Shown in pieces: positions 10,762 through 22,325 of a DNA stretch of 64,000 nt. A program made the position numbers and the translations under genes. The notes under the pieces were generated by a model. The model was not told where the DNA came from. It made no database searches and worked only from the letters and a program-made list of their open reading frames with translations. Where the stretch lies: NCBI GenBank assembly GCA_038373865.1, contig JAXGGA010005231.1, forward strand, positions 1 through 64,000, read 5' to 3'. The DNA is from Uloborus plumipes (Eukaryota > Arthropoda > Arachnida > Araneae > Uloboridae). The stretch's first letter is position 1. Each line of letters opens with the position of its first letter.

Positions 10762-11416
10762 CAGTACTGGCCATAGTGGATGACACACCACGAAAAACTG
10801 CAATGTCTATGAATGCACAAGTATATTGGCATATTTGCCAAATATTTATTTTGTGGAAATTATTAATTATTTACTTATATAAGCACAGTATATATACATA
10901 ATCGAGGAAGCGTTTAATATCTGATGTGGAACCTTTTTTTTCCAATACAGCTTGGACATGATCAGGCATGGGAAAACATAATTTTTCGCTATAATCTGGT
11001 ATAATTTCTGCAATCCACGTTTGTTTTATAGCTTCTCAAAAGTCCGAAAGTAAAGTGGGTCACGCTCAGCAACTTTGTGCTTTAAAATTGAAGGGCTTGG
11101 GAGATGAAAGGGTTAAGTGACAAAACAGAAATTGCCAGTAATTAAAGTTCAAAGTTTTACTGTTGCGGTTGTTGCAGCTTTTTTGTTTTCTGGTTTTGTC
11201 GTTAGTGTGCTTAAGAAAATATTCTAATGACATCTACTTTTTCATGTACCAAGTTTTATTTGCTTACCTATAACTATTTTATCATTTTTGAGAGTGTTCA
11301 TTTTTTAAAATGTAACATAGCCCCTTCATCCTCCAAGCCATTCAATTACCCTGAAAAGGTTTCAGATAAACTTCACAGTTTTCCGTGGACTGAATCGTCC
11401 ATTCTGGCCAGTACTG
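10762..11416 (-). mobile_element. Internally deleted Tc1-like element
   Basis: The ends are inverted copies of CAGTACTGGCCA (10,762 onward, and 11,405-11,416 on the other strand), each flanked by TA (10,760-10,761 and 11,417-11,418). At 655 bp it is about half the length of a Tc1 element. On the minus strand it keeps the transposase C-terminus, so it is a deletion derivative of an autonomous element and not a classic MITE. Confidence 0.75.
10900..11045 (-). pseudogene. Tc1-like transposase C-terminal fragment
   Basis: The minus-strand frame reads AIKQTWIAEIIPDYSEKL then CFPMPDHVQAVLEKKG. This matches the usual Tc1 C-terminal pattern (hydrophobic helix, then 'SMP-R-x-VI-x-KG'). No catalytic residues survive; the DDE core is deleted. 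Not functional. Confidence 0.65.
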
Positions 11417-11803
11417 TATATGCACGGGTGTAGGTAACAGTAACAGTGTCGCGAGTTCAATTGTTTTTCCCCCAACTTAAAAATGTCCAAAGCACCCAAA
11501 GAAATTTTCACTTCAAGCTGCCGGTAACGGTAATGATGAGTGTCACGAGTTCAATTATGTTTTCTGATCCCAAGAAATGCCCAACGCGCCTAAAAAAGTG
11601 ATTACTTCAAAGCACGATGTTTCAAATCAAGAGCTCGAGATGTTTCAAACCGAGTTCTCAAATAGTCGACTTTCCAAGTTTTTACTCTTGCTGTCTATGG
11701 CGCAGACTACACCAGTAAAATTTTAAGCTGGGGGAGGGGGAGGGATTTTGAGAGTTTTTAAAATTTCATTGAGGCTGCTTTTATTCCAGGCAAGAGATCC
11801 GTA

Positions 11804-12209
11804 CACTGCACTACAAAAAATACACGTTGTTTTTACAGTATATTACAGCTAATTTCATAGTAATTTTACAATAGCAAACTAAAATTGCTAATTTTACAGT
11901 TTATTACTGTGCATCGTACAGTTTTAAATTGAAACCTCTGCCGCCAGTATTACACTCGTGTTTTTACAGTAATAAACTAAAATTCCTAATTTTACAGTAG
12001 TTAACGGTAAAATCGCTAGTTTACAGTGATAAACTAAAATTGCTAGAGTTTCGGTTTATTACTGTGTCTTTACAGTTTTAAACTGGAACCTCAGCTGCCA
12101 GTACTACACTGTTTTTTTACAGTATAATAGAGCTAATTTTATGGTAATAAACTGTAAAAAAAGCTAGTTTTACAGTTTATTACCGAGCAACAATTTACTT
12201 TTTGCAGTG
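11804..12209. mobile_element. CACTG-type MITE, copy 1
   Basis: It starts CACTGCA after TA (11,802-11,803) and ends TTTGCAGTG. The interior is a series of short inverted motifs built from TTTACAGT and ACTGTAAA, with 'gccagta.tacact' landmarks shared with the copies at 19,101, 22,326, 24,104 and 49,986. It has no ORF. It is a non-autonomous TA-inserting element of unknown parent. Confidence 0.75.
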
Positions 12210-12440
12210 TTGCCTTTTAGAGGGGGCGCCATAGTCCTAGGAGGGAGGGGGGAGGTGCACATATGGAACGTAGAACCGTCGACGCCTCGAGTTTTTCCCG
12301 CAAGATTAACGCGAGAAGAAGGGGTGCCTCAAAGCCAGGCACTTAGGGGTTGAGGACTGGGCAAAACTATTTTAGTTGACGAACGTCTTTTTTTTTTGGG
12401 GGGGGGGGTACATTATGTTATTATTCGGTTTTATATACAA
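12210..12440. other. Short spacer with G-rich runs
   Basis: Contains G-runs at about 12,240 and 12,399-12,408. No gene was recognised. Confidence 0.35.
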
Positions 12441-13332
12441 GGTCTGTATTTTAAGTAATGAGGAGAATATTTTTGTCCTGACGTGGCTGTAAGCCAGAGG
12501 GCACTCCGACCGGTTGTAGTCGGTAGTGTGGCCTTCGACCTTGATAACGCTTCACTCGGCAGTCGCTTGCTGGCTTTAGTTGAGGCGGGATCACGTGAGG
12601 CGTAGACGTCTTCAAAAAAGAGTGTGCAAGCTCAAAATGCGACAAAGCATTGAACAGCGTTACGCAATCAAATTTTGCGTGGAATGATTCAGCAAGCTTA
12701 CGACAGGTAAAGCTTATTGCAAGCTTAAGTTTTAGATGGCACAAAATGTTTAAAGAAGGCGAGGGGAGCGTGGAGGACGAACTCAGTGCAGGTCACACGT
12801 CAACATCAAAAACCGCAGAAAACGAGCAACGTGTGCGAAATTTTAGGAACACAGACCTGCGTTTAAGTGTTCGCATGATCGCAGAATAGCTAGGAATGGA
12901 TAAAATAGTTGTGTACAAAATCATCAGTGAGGATCTTGGGATGAGGAAGATTTGCGACAAACTCGTGCTAAAAGTTTTAACGGAAGTTTAAAAGCAAAAC
13001 CATGAGGCCGTTTCAAAAGATCTTCCACAGTCTCCCTAAAGCCCAGACCTTGACCCCCTCCCCCCAGCAGACCTTCTTCTCTTCCCTAAAGTGAAAACCG
13101 CCGCCAAAATGCGCCACCACGGGACCCTAGATGATGGAAAAAGGGCTTGCACGCATGCTCTGAAGGATGCTTCAGTTGGTGGCTACCAGGGGGCGCACGA
13201 AGCGTGGAAATGTCGCCTGTAGAAGTGTGAAGATGCTCAAAGAGTATATTTTGAAGACTACTAAAGATTTGTAGCGATATCTCTAATAAATTATTTTTTG
13301 TGGACTTATTCTCATTACTTAAAATACACACC
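12441..13332 (+). mobile_element. Internally deleted mariner-like element
   Basis: The 22-bp terminal inverted repeats at 12,441-12,462 and 13,311-13,332 match at 21 of 22 positions (GG-TGTATTTTAAGTAATGAG type). At 892 bp the element is shorter than a full mariner of about 1.3 kb. Coding remains on the plus strand show that the catalytic middle is gone (next entry). Confidence 0.8.
12636..13290 (+). pseudogene. Mariner-like transposase, N- and C-terminal remains only
   Basis: The start MRQSIEQRYAIKFCV at 12,636 is typical of mariner HTH domains. After a frameshift the frame reads FRWHKMFKEGEGSVEDE, STSKTAENEQRVRN, LRLSVRMIAE, a stop, then LGMDKIVVYKIISEDLGMRK, which is the second helix-turn-helix and linker. 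It continues into SPDLDPL at about 13,040, the block that surrounds the third catalytic Asp in intact relatives. The C-terminal EAWKCRL and CEDAQRVYFEDY follow at about 13,200-13,260. The central DD block is missing and there are at least three stops, so it is inactive. Confidence 0.8.
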
Positions 13333-13779
13333 AAATTAAAAAAAGTCCAATAATTTAAGGGAATCGGAGGAGGGGTGTACTTGCCCCCCCCCCTTCTTCT
13401 ACTGTGCGAAATGATAATTATAAATTACTTGCGGTGTGTATTTGGGTTAAATTCATTTTTCTACAGAGGACGATGGAGCGGGATTTTCTTTTTGTTCCAG
13501 ATATAATGATATAATGTGCACAATATATTATATTCAAATCTGTTGAAAATTCGATTTCCTCTTTGATAAAACCTTCATCTGTGAGCACATTTTGTTCTAA
13601 ATATTTTAGTTTTTCAAGGTAGGTAGTAATAACTTTATCTACGAAATTACTATGTTTTCGATGAATACTTTCTAAGTATATTATTTAATCCTTTTTATAT
13701 AATTAGATATACAATCCTTTCTCTTAAAAGAAAGTCCTGACAGAAACTCAAAAACCTTACTATATATATTCAATCATTC
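13333..13779. other. AT-rich stretch, nothing recognised
   Basis: No gene, RNA or terminal repeat was recognised. Confidence 0.35.
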
Positions 13780-13930
13780 AATCGATACTGGTGCAACGAG
13801 TGATTGCAAAACATGGTTGTGGTTCGAGATTCCTCTCTACTCCTCTCATCGTTTTCTTCGCACCTGTAGAGCTAGTTGTCATGGTTACCAAACATTTTGC
13901 CAATGGCAAGATGCAAAGTTTTTAACGTGA
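13780..13930. repeat. Second copy of the 4.0-kb dispersed repeat
   Basis: Direct-orientation match to 4030-4240 ('cgagtgattgcaaaa', 'gcacctgtagag', 'tcatggttaccaaacat'). The shared centre resembles a palindrome around CCATGGTTAC. Confidence 0.5.
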
Positions 13931-14888
13931 AAAATATTCTTTCAAAGCAAAGGGAGAATCTAATTTTAGTCTTAGTCATGGGAAATGTTTTTGTCTGATA
14001 ATGAAGCACGCTAATACTGCGATTTTCGAAAATTCGATGATTACGAAAGATTTTTTCTTTTTTGCTTTACTTGTCTGACTTTCATTTGGTTGGAAAAAAC
14101 AGCTAGCTTGCATAAAATTCAGTATTTAACGTTTTTTTTAGAAAACGCACTTTTCACTTAAACGTTATGTAATACAATATGAAACGTTCTAAAACCATTT
14201 TTGTAATTGAGTCGTTTAAAATAAAAACAAGTTAAGTTCATTTTTTATGAAAATAATTTAAGAAAAAAAACCATAAGTTTAAAAGCTCCTTTATCAATGG
14301 CTTAAAATTAATACATTAAAAACCTGTGGATCTCAACAAAAAGGGAATGTAAAGTAAGGAGTTTAAGTCAAAATTTTTTAAGATTCATTGTTACTCTTTC
14401 AGAACTAGGGATTTTGAGAAGTGGACTTGATTCTAATGGTTTTCATTCTAAACAACTCAATTGTAGGGCTAAGAAGTTAGTAAAAAAAGGGCAAAATGTT
14501 AATAGAATTATTTATTTGTAACAAAGATTTATGCTTCATTTTTTGTGCATTTAAAAGGACACAATGTACAATGTAATACATTTTTGTAAGTGAAAAGTGA
14601 ATTTAATGGAAGAGCAAAAAAAAAAAAAACATACCTTTTAATGGGACAAATAAACATCTTACGAAAGATTCGGAAGTGGCAATAACTTTCTTCTTTGATG
14701 CTCAGACTTTTCGAGGGGAATTTAGTTTTATTGTGAAACCTGAATTGAAATATCAAATCAGTGTTTCTCTATCAGCTCTACTTTTTTCTATCAAAGTTGC
14801 TGGTGCTCTATTTTATGCACTTCTAAAGTAAGTATAAGCTTCTGTAAAAATGTCTACTTTTGACATAATCGCCCTATTGTCAGAAAAC
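13931..14888. other. AT-rich stretch, nothing recognised
   Basis: No coding or structural element was recognised. It contains a 13-nt A-run near 14,617. Confidence 0.35.
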
Positions 14889-15035
14889 AGGGCTGTCATT
14901 TCAATTTTTTCCAGGGGGGCGGGCAAAGGGTCCAAACACAATGCAATTTCATCGGAAAACATAAAAAAACACGAGCACTTATATGTAAATACATTGATTA
15001 CGCAAAGCCAGAAGGTGGGTGGGAGGCCCTCGATG
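14889..15035 (+). repeat. G/C-rich dispersed repeat, copy 2
   Basis: Same landmarks and order as 5896-6072: 'cagggctgtcatttc', a G-run, 'tccaaacacaatgcaatttc' and 'gtaaatacattgatt'. The 3' C-rich part differs. Confidence 0.6.
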
Positions 15036-15489
15036 TCTGACAAGTTGGATATATGATTATAGCATTTACAGAGCCTGATTAAGATTCCGGAGAGCCCTAA
15101 ACCACATATTTTCGGGTGTCCCTGGATAGTTAATAAACAATACCATTTGCTGAGGACCAGGAGTGTAGAATTCATTGACATTAAGGGGCTTTGTCACTCA
15201 TTTAAAATATGTTTTGGGCTCAGGGCATCAAACACTTTATTAAAATATAAGAAAAGGCAAATAAATATAGGATAAAATCTTAATTATCTTCCTTTTTATT
15301 AAATAATATCCTCGAACACTTTTAGTCCTTTTAGGGCATTAAAAACTGGAGCTCCAATGTCAGAGTCTGGTATGTTCGGTAATCGAGCTTGAAATAATTG
15401 TTAAACATTGTACTAATAAAAGTTTTATGTTTTGTTTGATCTATGAACTCAGCTTAAACCCATGTCGTGTATATTTCAGTAAAAGGTTA
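15036..15489. other. AT-rich stretch, nothing recognised
   Basis: No gene or terminal repeat was recognised. Confidence 0.35.
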
Positions 15490-15491
15490 TA

Positions 15492-16919
15492 CACTGGCGG
15501 AAAAAAAAATCCCAACACCAAGAAAGACTTGTGTTAGATAAACGAAATTTGGTATGCGTATTTATACAACTGAAAGATGACATCGATTGAAATTTCGTGT
15601 TCCGCGCATAACTGTAGCGCAGCTGGCGTCACTCAGAACATGCAAATAAGTCTTGTTTTAAAAGCGTGTTGTGAAGCTCGTGTGTATTATTTTTCTGTGA
15701 AATTTGACGAATTGCGTTCATGTTAGCCAGGAATACCTTTAAGAAGACGAAGAAGCCATTATCAACAGCTCACCGAGTTTGAACGAGGTCGTACAATTTG
15801 GCTACGAGAATGTGGATTTTCATTTCGCGATATTGCAGAAAGACTTGGGTGGGAATGTTTCCACCATGCATGATTATTGGAAGCTATGGTCAAGGGATGG
15901 TACTACCTCAAGAAGATCGAGTTCCGAGCTGCCACGTGGCACGACTGATAAGGAAGATCGCCGAATCTTGCGTACCGCTGTGGCGCATCGTACTGCATCT
16001 GCGGCTGACATTCGAGCTGCAGTTGGTACCGTCGTGACCCAAGACACGGTAAGAAACTGTTTACTTCAAGGACAGCTCCAAGCCAGGCAGCCTGTAGCCG
16101 GTATTCCATTGACTGCAAACCATTGCCTTTTCCGACGGCAGTGGTGCCACGACAGAGCTCACTGGAGGTCGGAGTGGAGATCTGTTATAATTTTTGATGA
16201 AAACAGATTCTGAATTAGTGCCAGTGGTGGCTGTATATTGGTCAGAAGGAGGCCAGGGGACCGCCTGCATCCAAGCGGTTTACGGCCTAGACACACGAGA
16301 CTCACACCTGGAGTTATGGTCTCTGGAGCAATTTCCTACGACTTCAGGGGCATTCTTGTGGTTATCCCAAACTCACTGACTGGAAATTTGTCGTCAGTCT
16401 GTTAATTTAACCAGTAGTACAGCCCTTCATGAGTAGCATTCAAGGGGGCGTTTTCCAACCGGATAACGCTCGCCCTCACATCGCTTCTGCAACGCAATGT
16501 GCTCTACAGAGTGCTGACATGTTACCATGACCTGCAAAATCACCAGGTCTGTCTCCAATTGATAACGTATGGGATATCATGGGATGGCACCTCGAGCATC
16601 ATCCACAGTCAGCAATGACGGTCCTAGTATTGACACAGCAAGTGCAACAAGCATGGAACTCCATACCACAAAGTGACATTCGGCACCTGTATAACATAAT
16701 GCATGCACGCTTGCAGGCTTGCCTTCAAAATTCTGGAGGATACACCCTCTATTAAATTAACATAATTTCACATTTGCACAGCATTTTCTTGAGTTTAAAT
16801 TAGCCAGTGATTTTGTACATTTAATCAATTAAACATGTTAACTAGACAATTGCATTACCCAAATTTCATTACTCTACGGAAATTTTTTCTTGGTGTTGGG
16901 ATTTTTTTTTCCGCCAGTG
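15492..16919 (+). mobile_element. Tc1-like transposon with both termini intact
   Basis: The terminal inverted repeats begin CACTGGCGG, continue into an A-run and ATCCCAACACCAAGAAA (15,492 onward), and are mirrored at 16,886-16,919. TA flanks lie at 15,490-15,491 and 16,920-16,921. At 1,428 bp it is full length for the family. The transposase inside is broken, so the element could only move if supplied in trans. Confidence 0.9.
15720..16755 (+). pseudogene. Tc1-like transposase, frameshifted with several stops
   Basis: The N-terminal helix-turn-helix reads HYQQLTEFERGRTIWLRE and FSFRDIAERLGW. A frameshift after about 15,850 moves the frame to NVSTMHDYWKLWSRDG, EDRRILRTAVAHRTASAADI and IIFDENRF, where the first catalytic Asp lies near 16,197. 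Later frames give QPDNARPH with the second Asp near 16,460 and SPIDNVWDIMG near 16,556, where the expected Glu is Asp. The C-terminus QQVQQAWNSIPQSDIRHLY ends in NSGGYTLY and a stop at about 16,753. The replaced acidic residue, stops and frameshifts make it non-functional. Intact relatives catalyse cut-and-paste transposition. Confidence 0.9.
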
Positions 16920-16921
16920 TA

Positions 16922-17740
16922 TCTTAAAAATTTGAGCTTCTAGCTAAAAACTGATGTCATTTTGGAGTTCAGAGCACCAAGTTCATTCAAAATCCGTTCC
17001 AGAACTAATGTTGTCCTGTATAAATGTAATAGGCTTTTTTGTTAATAATGTAAACTCGAATTTCCGGTGGGTATACGTCTTGGTTTGCTATTGTCCAAAC
17101 TATTTTCATTCTAAATTTAAATTCCTATTTTGATTTTCAGTTTCACTAAGTAAAGATAAATACAAAAAAAAAAAAGAGGAATTCAAATTGGAAAGATAAA
17201 AATAAATTTTACTGAAAAAGAAAAATGAATTAGAGTAGGCTGACTTGTGGTAAAGTTAAACATAATTTTCAAATAAAAGCAGCTACAATAACGGTATAAA
17301 AGCACAATTACGCAAGAATGCTGCAGACATGTGTTTCGGGGTTTCAAGGAACGCATTTTTCAATGCAAAAAATGGGAACTTATGGATTTCAAAGTTTCAA
17401 CTTTAGATCTTTCCCTTTCTTTTGGATGACGTGAGGAGAAAAATGTTGTTCATAGTGTACAAGACAAGAAGTAACTCTCGGTATGAAAAGCTTGACTTTA
17501 TGACCGTTTCTTAGTGAATAAAATTATGCTTACATTTACCTCAGAAACTTGGTAGTAAATAGAAATAGAACAATATCTTATCCCTTGTGTTTGATGTAAG
17601 TAGATAATAATAATGTACCTATTCAGTTTAAAAGCTTAAGCAGTTCTACCCCAACAATCTGAGAAAAGGATATGCTTTTAAAAATTATAGCTTAACTAAT
17701 TTATGTTTCGGTTTTCTTTGGTCCATTTGTTAACCTAATG
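16922..17740. other. AT-rich stretch with a half-copy of the foldback MITE
   Basis: A half-copy of the 3239-3405 MITE lies at about 17,315-17,400. Nothing else was recognised. Confidence 0.45.
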
Positions 17741-18164
17741 GAACATTCCACGTAACGGAACGGGACATTTGGAGCTGTTTTGTCAGTAGATTTTGTTCCA
17801 TAAATATAAATAAAACAAGCTAGGATTTTTTCTGTTGATAGCAACAGTTAAGATTTGTCATGAGAATTACGTGGAAAGTCAAAAGTTTATAGTTTTAAAG
17901 AAAATGATTCAAGGATAAGCAATATAATGCCTATGATAGAACGGGACTCATACGAGTCCCATTTTGTCACAGCCATTTTAATGCTTAAAATTCGGTTATT
18001 TTCAAAGAACTAATTTTTAATTTTTTACTTAATTCTTATGACAAATCTGTGCCGTTGCTACCAACAAAAAAAATTCCTAGCGTATTTTATTTGCATTTAT
18101 AGAACAAAATCTACTGACAAAATAACTCCAAATGGCCCGTTCCATCATGTGGAATGGCACGACT
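17741..18164. mobile_element. Foldback MITE, about 420 bp
   Basis: The left arm (17,741-17,872) and right arm (18,037-18,164) are complementary with few mismatches. Landmarks are GGAACGGGACATTTGGAG against the complement of CTCCAAATGGCCCGTTCC, and GTCAGTAGATTTTGTTC against its complement. A shorter perfect palindrome, GGGACTCATACGAGTCCC at 17,943-17,960, lies near the centre. No ORF spans it. The clean arm pairing indicates either recent insertion or structural constraint. Confidence 0.75.
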
Positions 18165-19100
18165 GCAATTTATGTTTATTTAAAAGTAGAGTTATGTATA
18201 AATGTGGTATTTTAAGATATAATACGTTGCCGTCACTCTACGCCAAAACAATCAACAAAACAACTTTTTAAAAAATTCCGTATTATTTCGCTATCCTAGA
18301 AGAATATCCTTTTTTGAAAAATGATAATAGATTGAAAAAAAATGAAGATTGTAAAACAATAAATATCCAAAGTTTAACAAAGCAAAAAACACTGCTTTTC
18401 AATATTTGCTATGCTAGAGTAAACTATTTATCAGTATACACAAATGAGCATTTTTAGGGAACAATCTAAGAGGAAAATTGCATGAAACAATGAATCTCAA
18501 GGGAAATTATAAGTCTAGCAATTTAATCATTTCTTGAAAAATAATTGCATTTTGTTACTTGTCTTTTGTCATTTGTTTAGCAGCAATGAATCGTGTTTGG
18601 AATTTAATAATCTTTTATTGATTTTCTTTCCAAAAAAAAAAAAAGAACTACACTAGCCTGCGTGTTTTTGCATTTCTCATAAATTGTTTTTACATTTGTG
18701 AAATTTTTTTTTCATTCATGCAGAAATAACTGAAGTTTAATTCATTTTTCGTTACATAACGTAACGCTTTCAACTTGTATTAACTTAAAGAAGTTTAGGT
18801 ATGTCATGTTGTCAAAACATTTCAAAGAAAATATATCTCAGGAGACAGTATGAAACAAGAATGAATTTATCACTTCACTAAATTCAACATTTCGAGCCTT
18901 AAAACACCAATGTTTTACGTTTATATGACTGCACCATTTGTTTTACTACTAAGTCAAACGCAATAGCGTTACGAGTTAAAATCATGTGTGCACATTGAGT
19001 TATACTCAAAAAGAAGTAAAGTGCCTGCTTTTTATCGTGCTAAATGTTTCAATTCTAAACACAATTAACTGTTTTTAATCCAGGTTCATAGGCTGCGATA
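18165..19100. other. AT-rich stretch, nothing recognised
   Basis: No coding or structural element was recognised. Confidence 0.35.
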
Positions 19101-19478
19101 CACTGCAAAATATGAAATGTTGTTTTTACAGTATTATTCTGGCAGCCGTGGTTCCAATTTAAAACTAATAAAAAGCACAGTAATAAATTGTAAAACTAGT
19201 AAATTTAGTTTCTTACTGTAAAGCGAGCAATTTTACAGTTTATTGCCATAAAATTTAGCTGCATATACTGTAAAAACAACAGTATAATACTGGCAGCAGA
19301 GGTTCCACTTTAAAATTGTAAAATACACGGTAATAAACTAAAATTATCAATTTTACAGTATAGTACTGTAAAGTTAGCGATTTGACAGTATATTTAAGCA
19401 AAATTAGAAATTTTTGCAGTTTTGCACTATAAAATTAGCTTTATTATACTGTAAAACTAACATTAATTTTTTACAGTG
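19101..19478. mobile_element. CACTG-type MITE, copy 2
   Basis: Flanked by TA (19,099-19,100 and 19,479-19,480). It begins CACTGCAAAA and ends TTTTTTACAGTG. The interior repeats ACTGTAAA/TTTACAGT motifs and carries the 'actggcagc' landmark twice. Confidence 0.85.
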
Positions 19479-20769
19479 TACTTCAAAGATGTTTACGAGT
19501 TAATTTTCTTCTGACATATGAGGCGTTTTAGAAGAGACTCCTCACTCTCAAAAGATGTAGACAGAAAAACAGAGATAGACAAGAAGACCCGGGCCTCCTT
19601 CCCGGTCCCCCCCCCCTCAAAGGATGAAAATAATCTTACTTTACTTTTAACTACTTTTTAATTTCTTCATAACATAAGTAAAAATTTTAAAATTATTTCT
19701 TTAAAAAAAGCCTACGTATTAAGGGTATATAAAATCACGATTGGTTCATCAATTCTTCTGTGATAGAAAATTTATTATTCTGTTTTGATAACATCTTGTT
19801 TTTATCATTTTGACTACTTTTATGTTACATCGTGCATTATTATTCCAATTCGGTTGAATAATATTGAATAATTTTACATGAGGATTAGAAGTAGAATGGC
19901 TTAAAATAATATTTTAACGCCACGTTCGAAGTAAATTAGTTTCTATAGTGCTGCTGTTTAAAAAAGATTAATTGGTTTTGGGTTTAAAAAAACATTTTAA
20001 AGGAACCTCATGATAACCTTCTTTTATAAAAATTATATGAAGGGTGATAGGGACACTTTTTACTTTTCTAGGCCCCTCTCAAAAACTTTTCTGTATTCAC
20101 CCCTGGTTACAGATACATACATCACGGGAACAGTTAACCGTACTGTTAGATGAGAGCATCCATCTCAATAGTAGAACCAAGTATCTATCCTTACTTTAAC
20201 TGTGCTATCAAAAATTTTAAGTTGTTAGAAAACTTTCCTATAAATAACACTCGATTATATATAATTAATATTAATGCAACTAATAACTAATGTAAAATTT
20301 TATTTTGAGTTTATATAAGCATTTTATGCTTTAGTAGCAATTTACAACCTATTTTCTCGAACGGTTTTAGTTTACTAAACAAAATGAGGCAACTGAAAGA
20401 AAAAAAAAGAAGTGATGGTTAATAAATTTGCTTATACTCGCCTCTAGCGAACAGAAAATTTTCTCAATCTTGATCTTTGTTATTTCCCTAAATCTTAAGA
20501 AATGTTTGAAAAGATTTTGGAAGTTTGAAATTATATTTATATTCAAATGGAAAGCAGTGAGATGATGAAGAGTTGAAGAATGTTATTTTACAAAACGCGA
20601 AACAAATATCTTTTGTGAGAAATTTTAAGTTGTTATTTTCGCTTGTTAGTTTCACCTCCTCAATTCTTTATGTTTAACCATGTTATATATAAATAAATGA
20701 TTTCATACCTATCTCTTTAATTAAACTTTCCTTTTTGGAAATGTTGTTTAGTTTTCTTACATTTATATA
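19479..20769. other. AT-rich stretch, nothing recognised
   Basis: A pyrimidine-rich patch with a C-run lies near 19,590-19,620. No gene was recognised. Confidence 0.35.
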
Positions 20770-21239
20770 GGGTAAGTGCTCCAGTAGTCTGCCAGTCTCC
20801 AGTAGTCGGCTACAATGACATAAAATTGCTCATAAATAGTATATTTTTAATTCAAAATCGGATATGAAACATTCACACATTCATGTACCTATCCTCAATC
20901 ATCAACCAGTCGCAGTTAAGTTTTGATTACTTTTTTTGAATTAGTAATGAGTCATTTCATTTTGAATGGTGTGCCCGTTATCCAAGATTGCGATTCTGCT
21001 TATTTTTCAGCTAAGATGATTCTGTGACCGACTACTGGAGCATTTACTAGTGCTGACAACAGCTTGGATATTAACGTAATTTTTTTTTTAATTTCTGAAA
21101 AAAATAGGTGATTCACTATCAGAAAGGTTCATTCTAAAGTTTTACCTTATTTTTGTTGCTGTATTGGTAGCTGAAAGTTCTGGGTTAGCCAAGATCAACA
21201 AAAGATCTCTTAAATGGCCGACTACTGGTGCTTTTACCC
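20770..21239. mobile_element. MITE with GGGTAA termini, 470 bp
   Basis: The left end GGGTAAGTGCTCCAGTAGTC is mirrored at the right end (GACTACTGGTGCTTTTACCC), with TA on both sides. An additional internal copy of the right end lies at about 21,018-21,045 ('gtgaccgactactggagc'), suggesting a composite or end-duplicated element. No ORF. Confidence 0.75.
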
Positions 21240-21464
21240 TAGCTTTGTTTTACGATTTTAAATCATTATTCAAAATATCCGGCTTTATACTTTAAATTTA
21301 GATCCCCTAAAAAATGTTTTAATAGCATAGTTACTTGTTCTATGTTTTTTTTCTCTCTGAAATACTATTTACTGTGTATGATGAAAAAAATTCAGTTTAA
21401 AAATCATAATAATACATACATAGGCATATTAATAAATTTATTAAAATATACTTAAAATAATAGT

Positions 21465-21540
21465 GCAGGCCCGAAATTTGAGGGGTGGAATGGGGATTCA
21501 TTTATCCCCCTGGCTTGGAGAAATCAACGTATTTACACAC
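21465..21540 (-). repeat. Partial copy of the G/C-rich dispersed repeat
   Basis: 'gcaggcccgaaatttgag', G-runs and 'ggcttggagaaatcaac' match the inverted copy at 42,840-42,880. It ends where the next MITE starts. Confidence 0.45.
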
Positions 21541-21696
21541 AAGTAAGGACCCTGCTCCACATCAGCAGAAAACGCGACAGAAACCGAAGGCAGAAACTGA
21601 AAATCCGGGTACTTTCCATAGGAATACCATTAATTCCGTTTTACGTTTCTGCTTTATTTTTCTGCTTTACGTCAATGTGGAGCAGGGCCCTAAGAG
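21541..21696. mobile_element. Palindromic MITE, GGACCCTGCTCCACAT type
   Basis: 'ggaccctgctccacatcagc' near 21,547 is mirrored by 'gtcaatgtggagcagggccc' near 21,673-21,692. Inner arms are also complementary (CAGAAACTGAAAA/TTCCGTTTTACGTTTCTG). The same element, split by a pogo-like insertion, is at 46,484-48,971. Confidence 0.65.
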
Positions 21697-22086
21697 TGGT
21701 TTCTGTAGTTTTTGGTGAAATTTGCATTGGTCTGCATCCTTTGACATTCGCCCCCCGTAAATGTCGCGTTTGGATAAATGATTTGGTACATATATTTTTT
21801 TTCTTAAAAGTAACCAAAAAGGGTAGACTTTTTTGTGACATTAAAAGTACTATTTCCTAACTGCTCTTTGCACGAAGCAATATGATGTGAATGCTAAATA
21901 AGGTTTAGTTGATGAAACAAAAATAAGGCTGAGTAGCATACGGTGTTCTCAAAACATTTTTGTTATTGTGTCATATTAACCACTATCAACATGAGTGTCA
22001 TCGCCTTGAGGGGTTGGACTTTTTCATTGACATTATATCGCAACACAAGAAAGATTTACAGCACAAAAAGAGGAAATAACATACAG
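21697..22086. other. Spacer, nothing recognised
   Basis: If 22,087-22,160 is a SINE head, its body would extend to the left on the minus strand into this stretch. No tail or target duplication was identified. Confidence 0.3.
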
Positions 22087-22160
22087 AGCAAAGGCGGGAA
22101 TCGCACCTGCGACCTCTTGCTTTCGAGGGAAAACTTCTACTTATGTGCAACCGAAGCCCC
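22087..22160 (-). repeat. tRNA-like sequence (Arg-TCG-like), probable SINE head or tRNA relic
   Basis: On the minus strand the order is an A-box-like stretch (TTGCACATAAGTAGAAG), an anticodon-loop-like CCTCGAA, then AGGTCGCAGGTGCGATTCCC, which resembles a variable loop and T arm with a B box (GGTGCGATTCC against the usual GGTTCGAATCC). The loop would place TCG at the anticodon. The anticodon stem is incomplete, and no 7-bp acceptor pairing with the CTTTGCT 3' side was found. A functional tRNA is therefore unlikely. A tRNA-derived SINE head or decayed tRNA gene fits better. Confidence 0.4.
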
Positions 22161-22325
22161 AAGCGTTTTTGTTGATGACACGAAAGACGTGTAAGGAACC
22201 ATTATCATGGTGAAACATCCTACTATATTTAAATTAACTGCAATTAAAAGTCTAAATATTATCCTAAATAATTTCTGAGTACCCTACTTATTGTTCGAGA
22301 TCCTATAAGCATGCAGAGAAGAATA

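Noticed and set aside
14813..15181. 122-codon minus-strand ORF
   Set aside because: Runs across the G/C-rich dispersed repeat (14,889-15,035); other copies are not open in this frame.
22087..22160. Functional tRNA gene
   Set aside because: Anticodon stem is incomplete and the 7-bp acceptor stem cannot be closed; kept only as a tRNA-derived relic.
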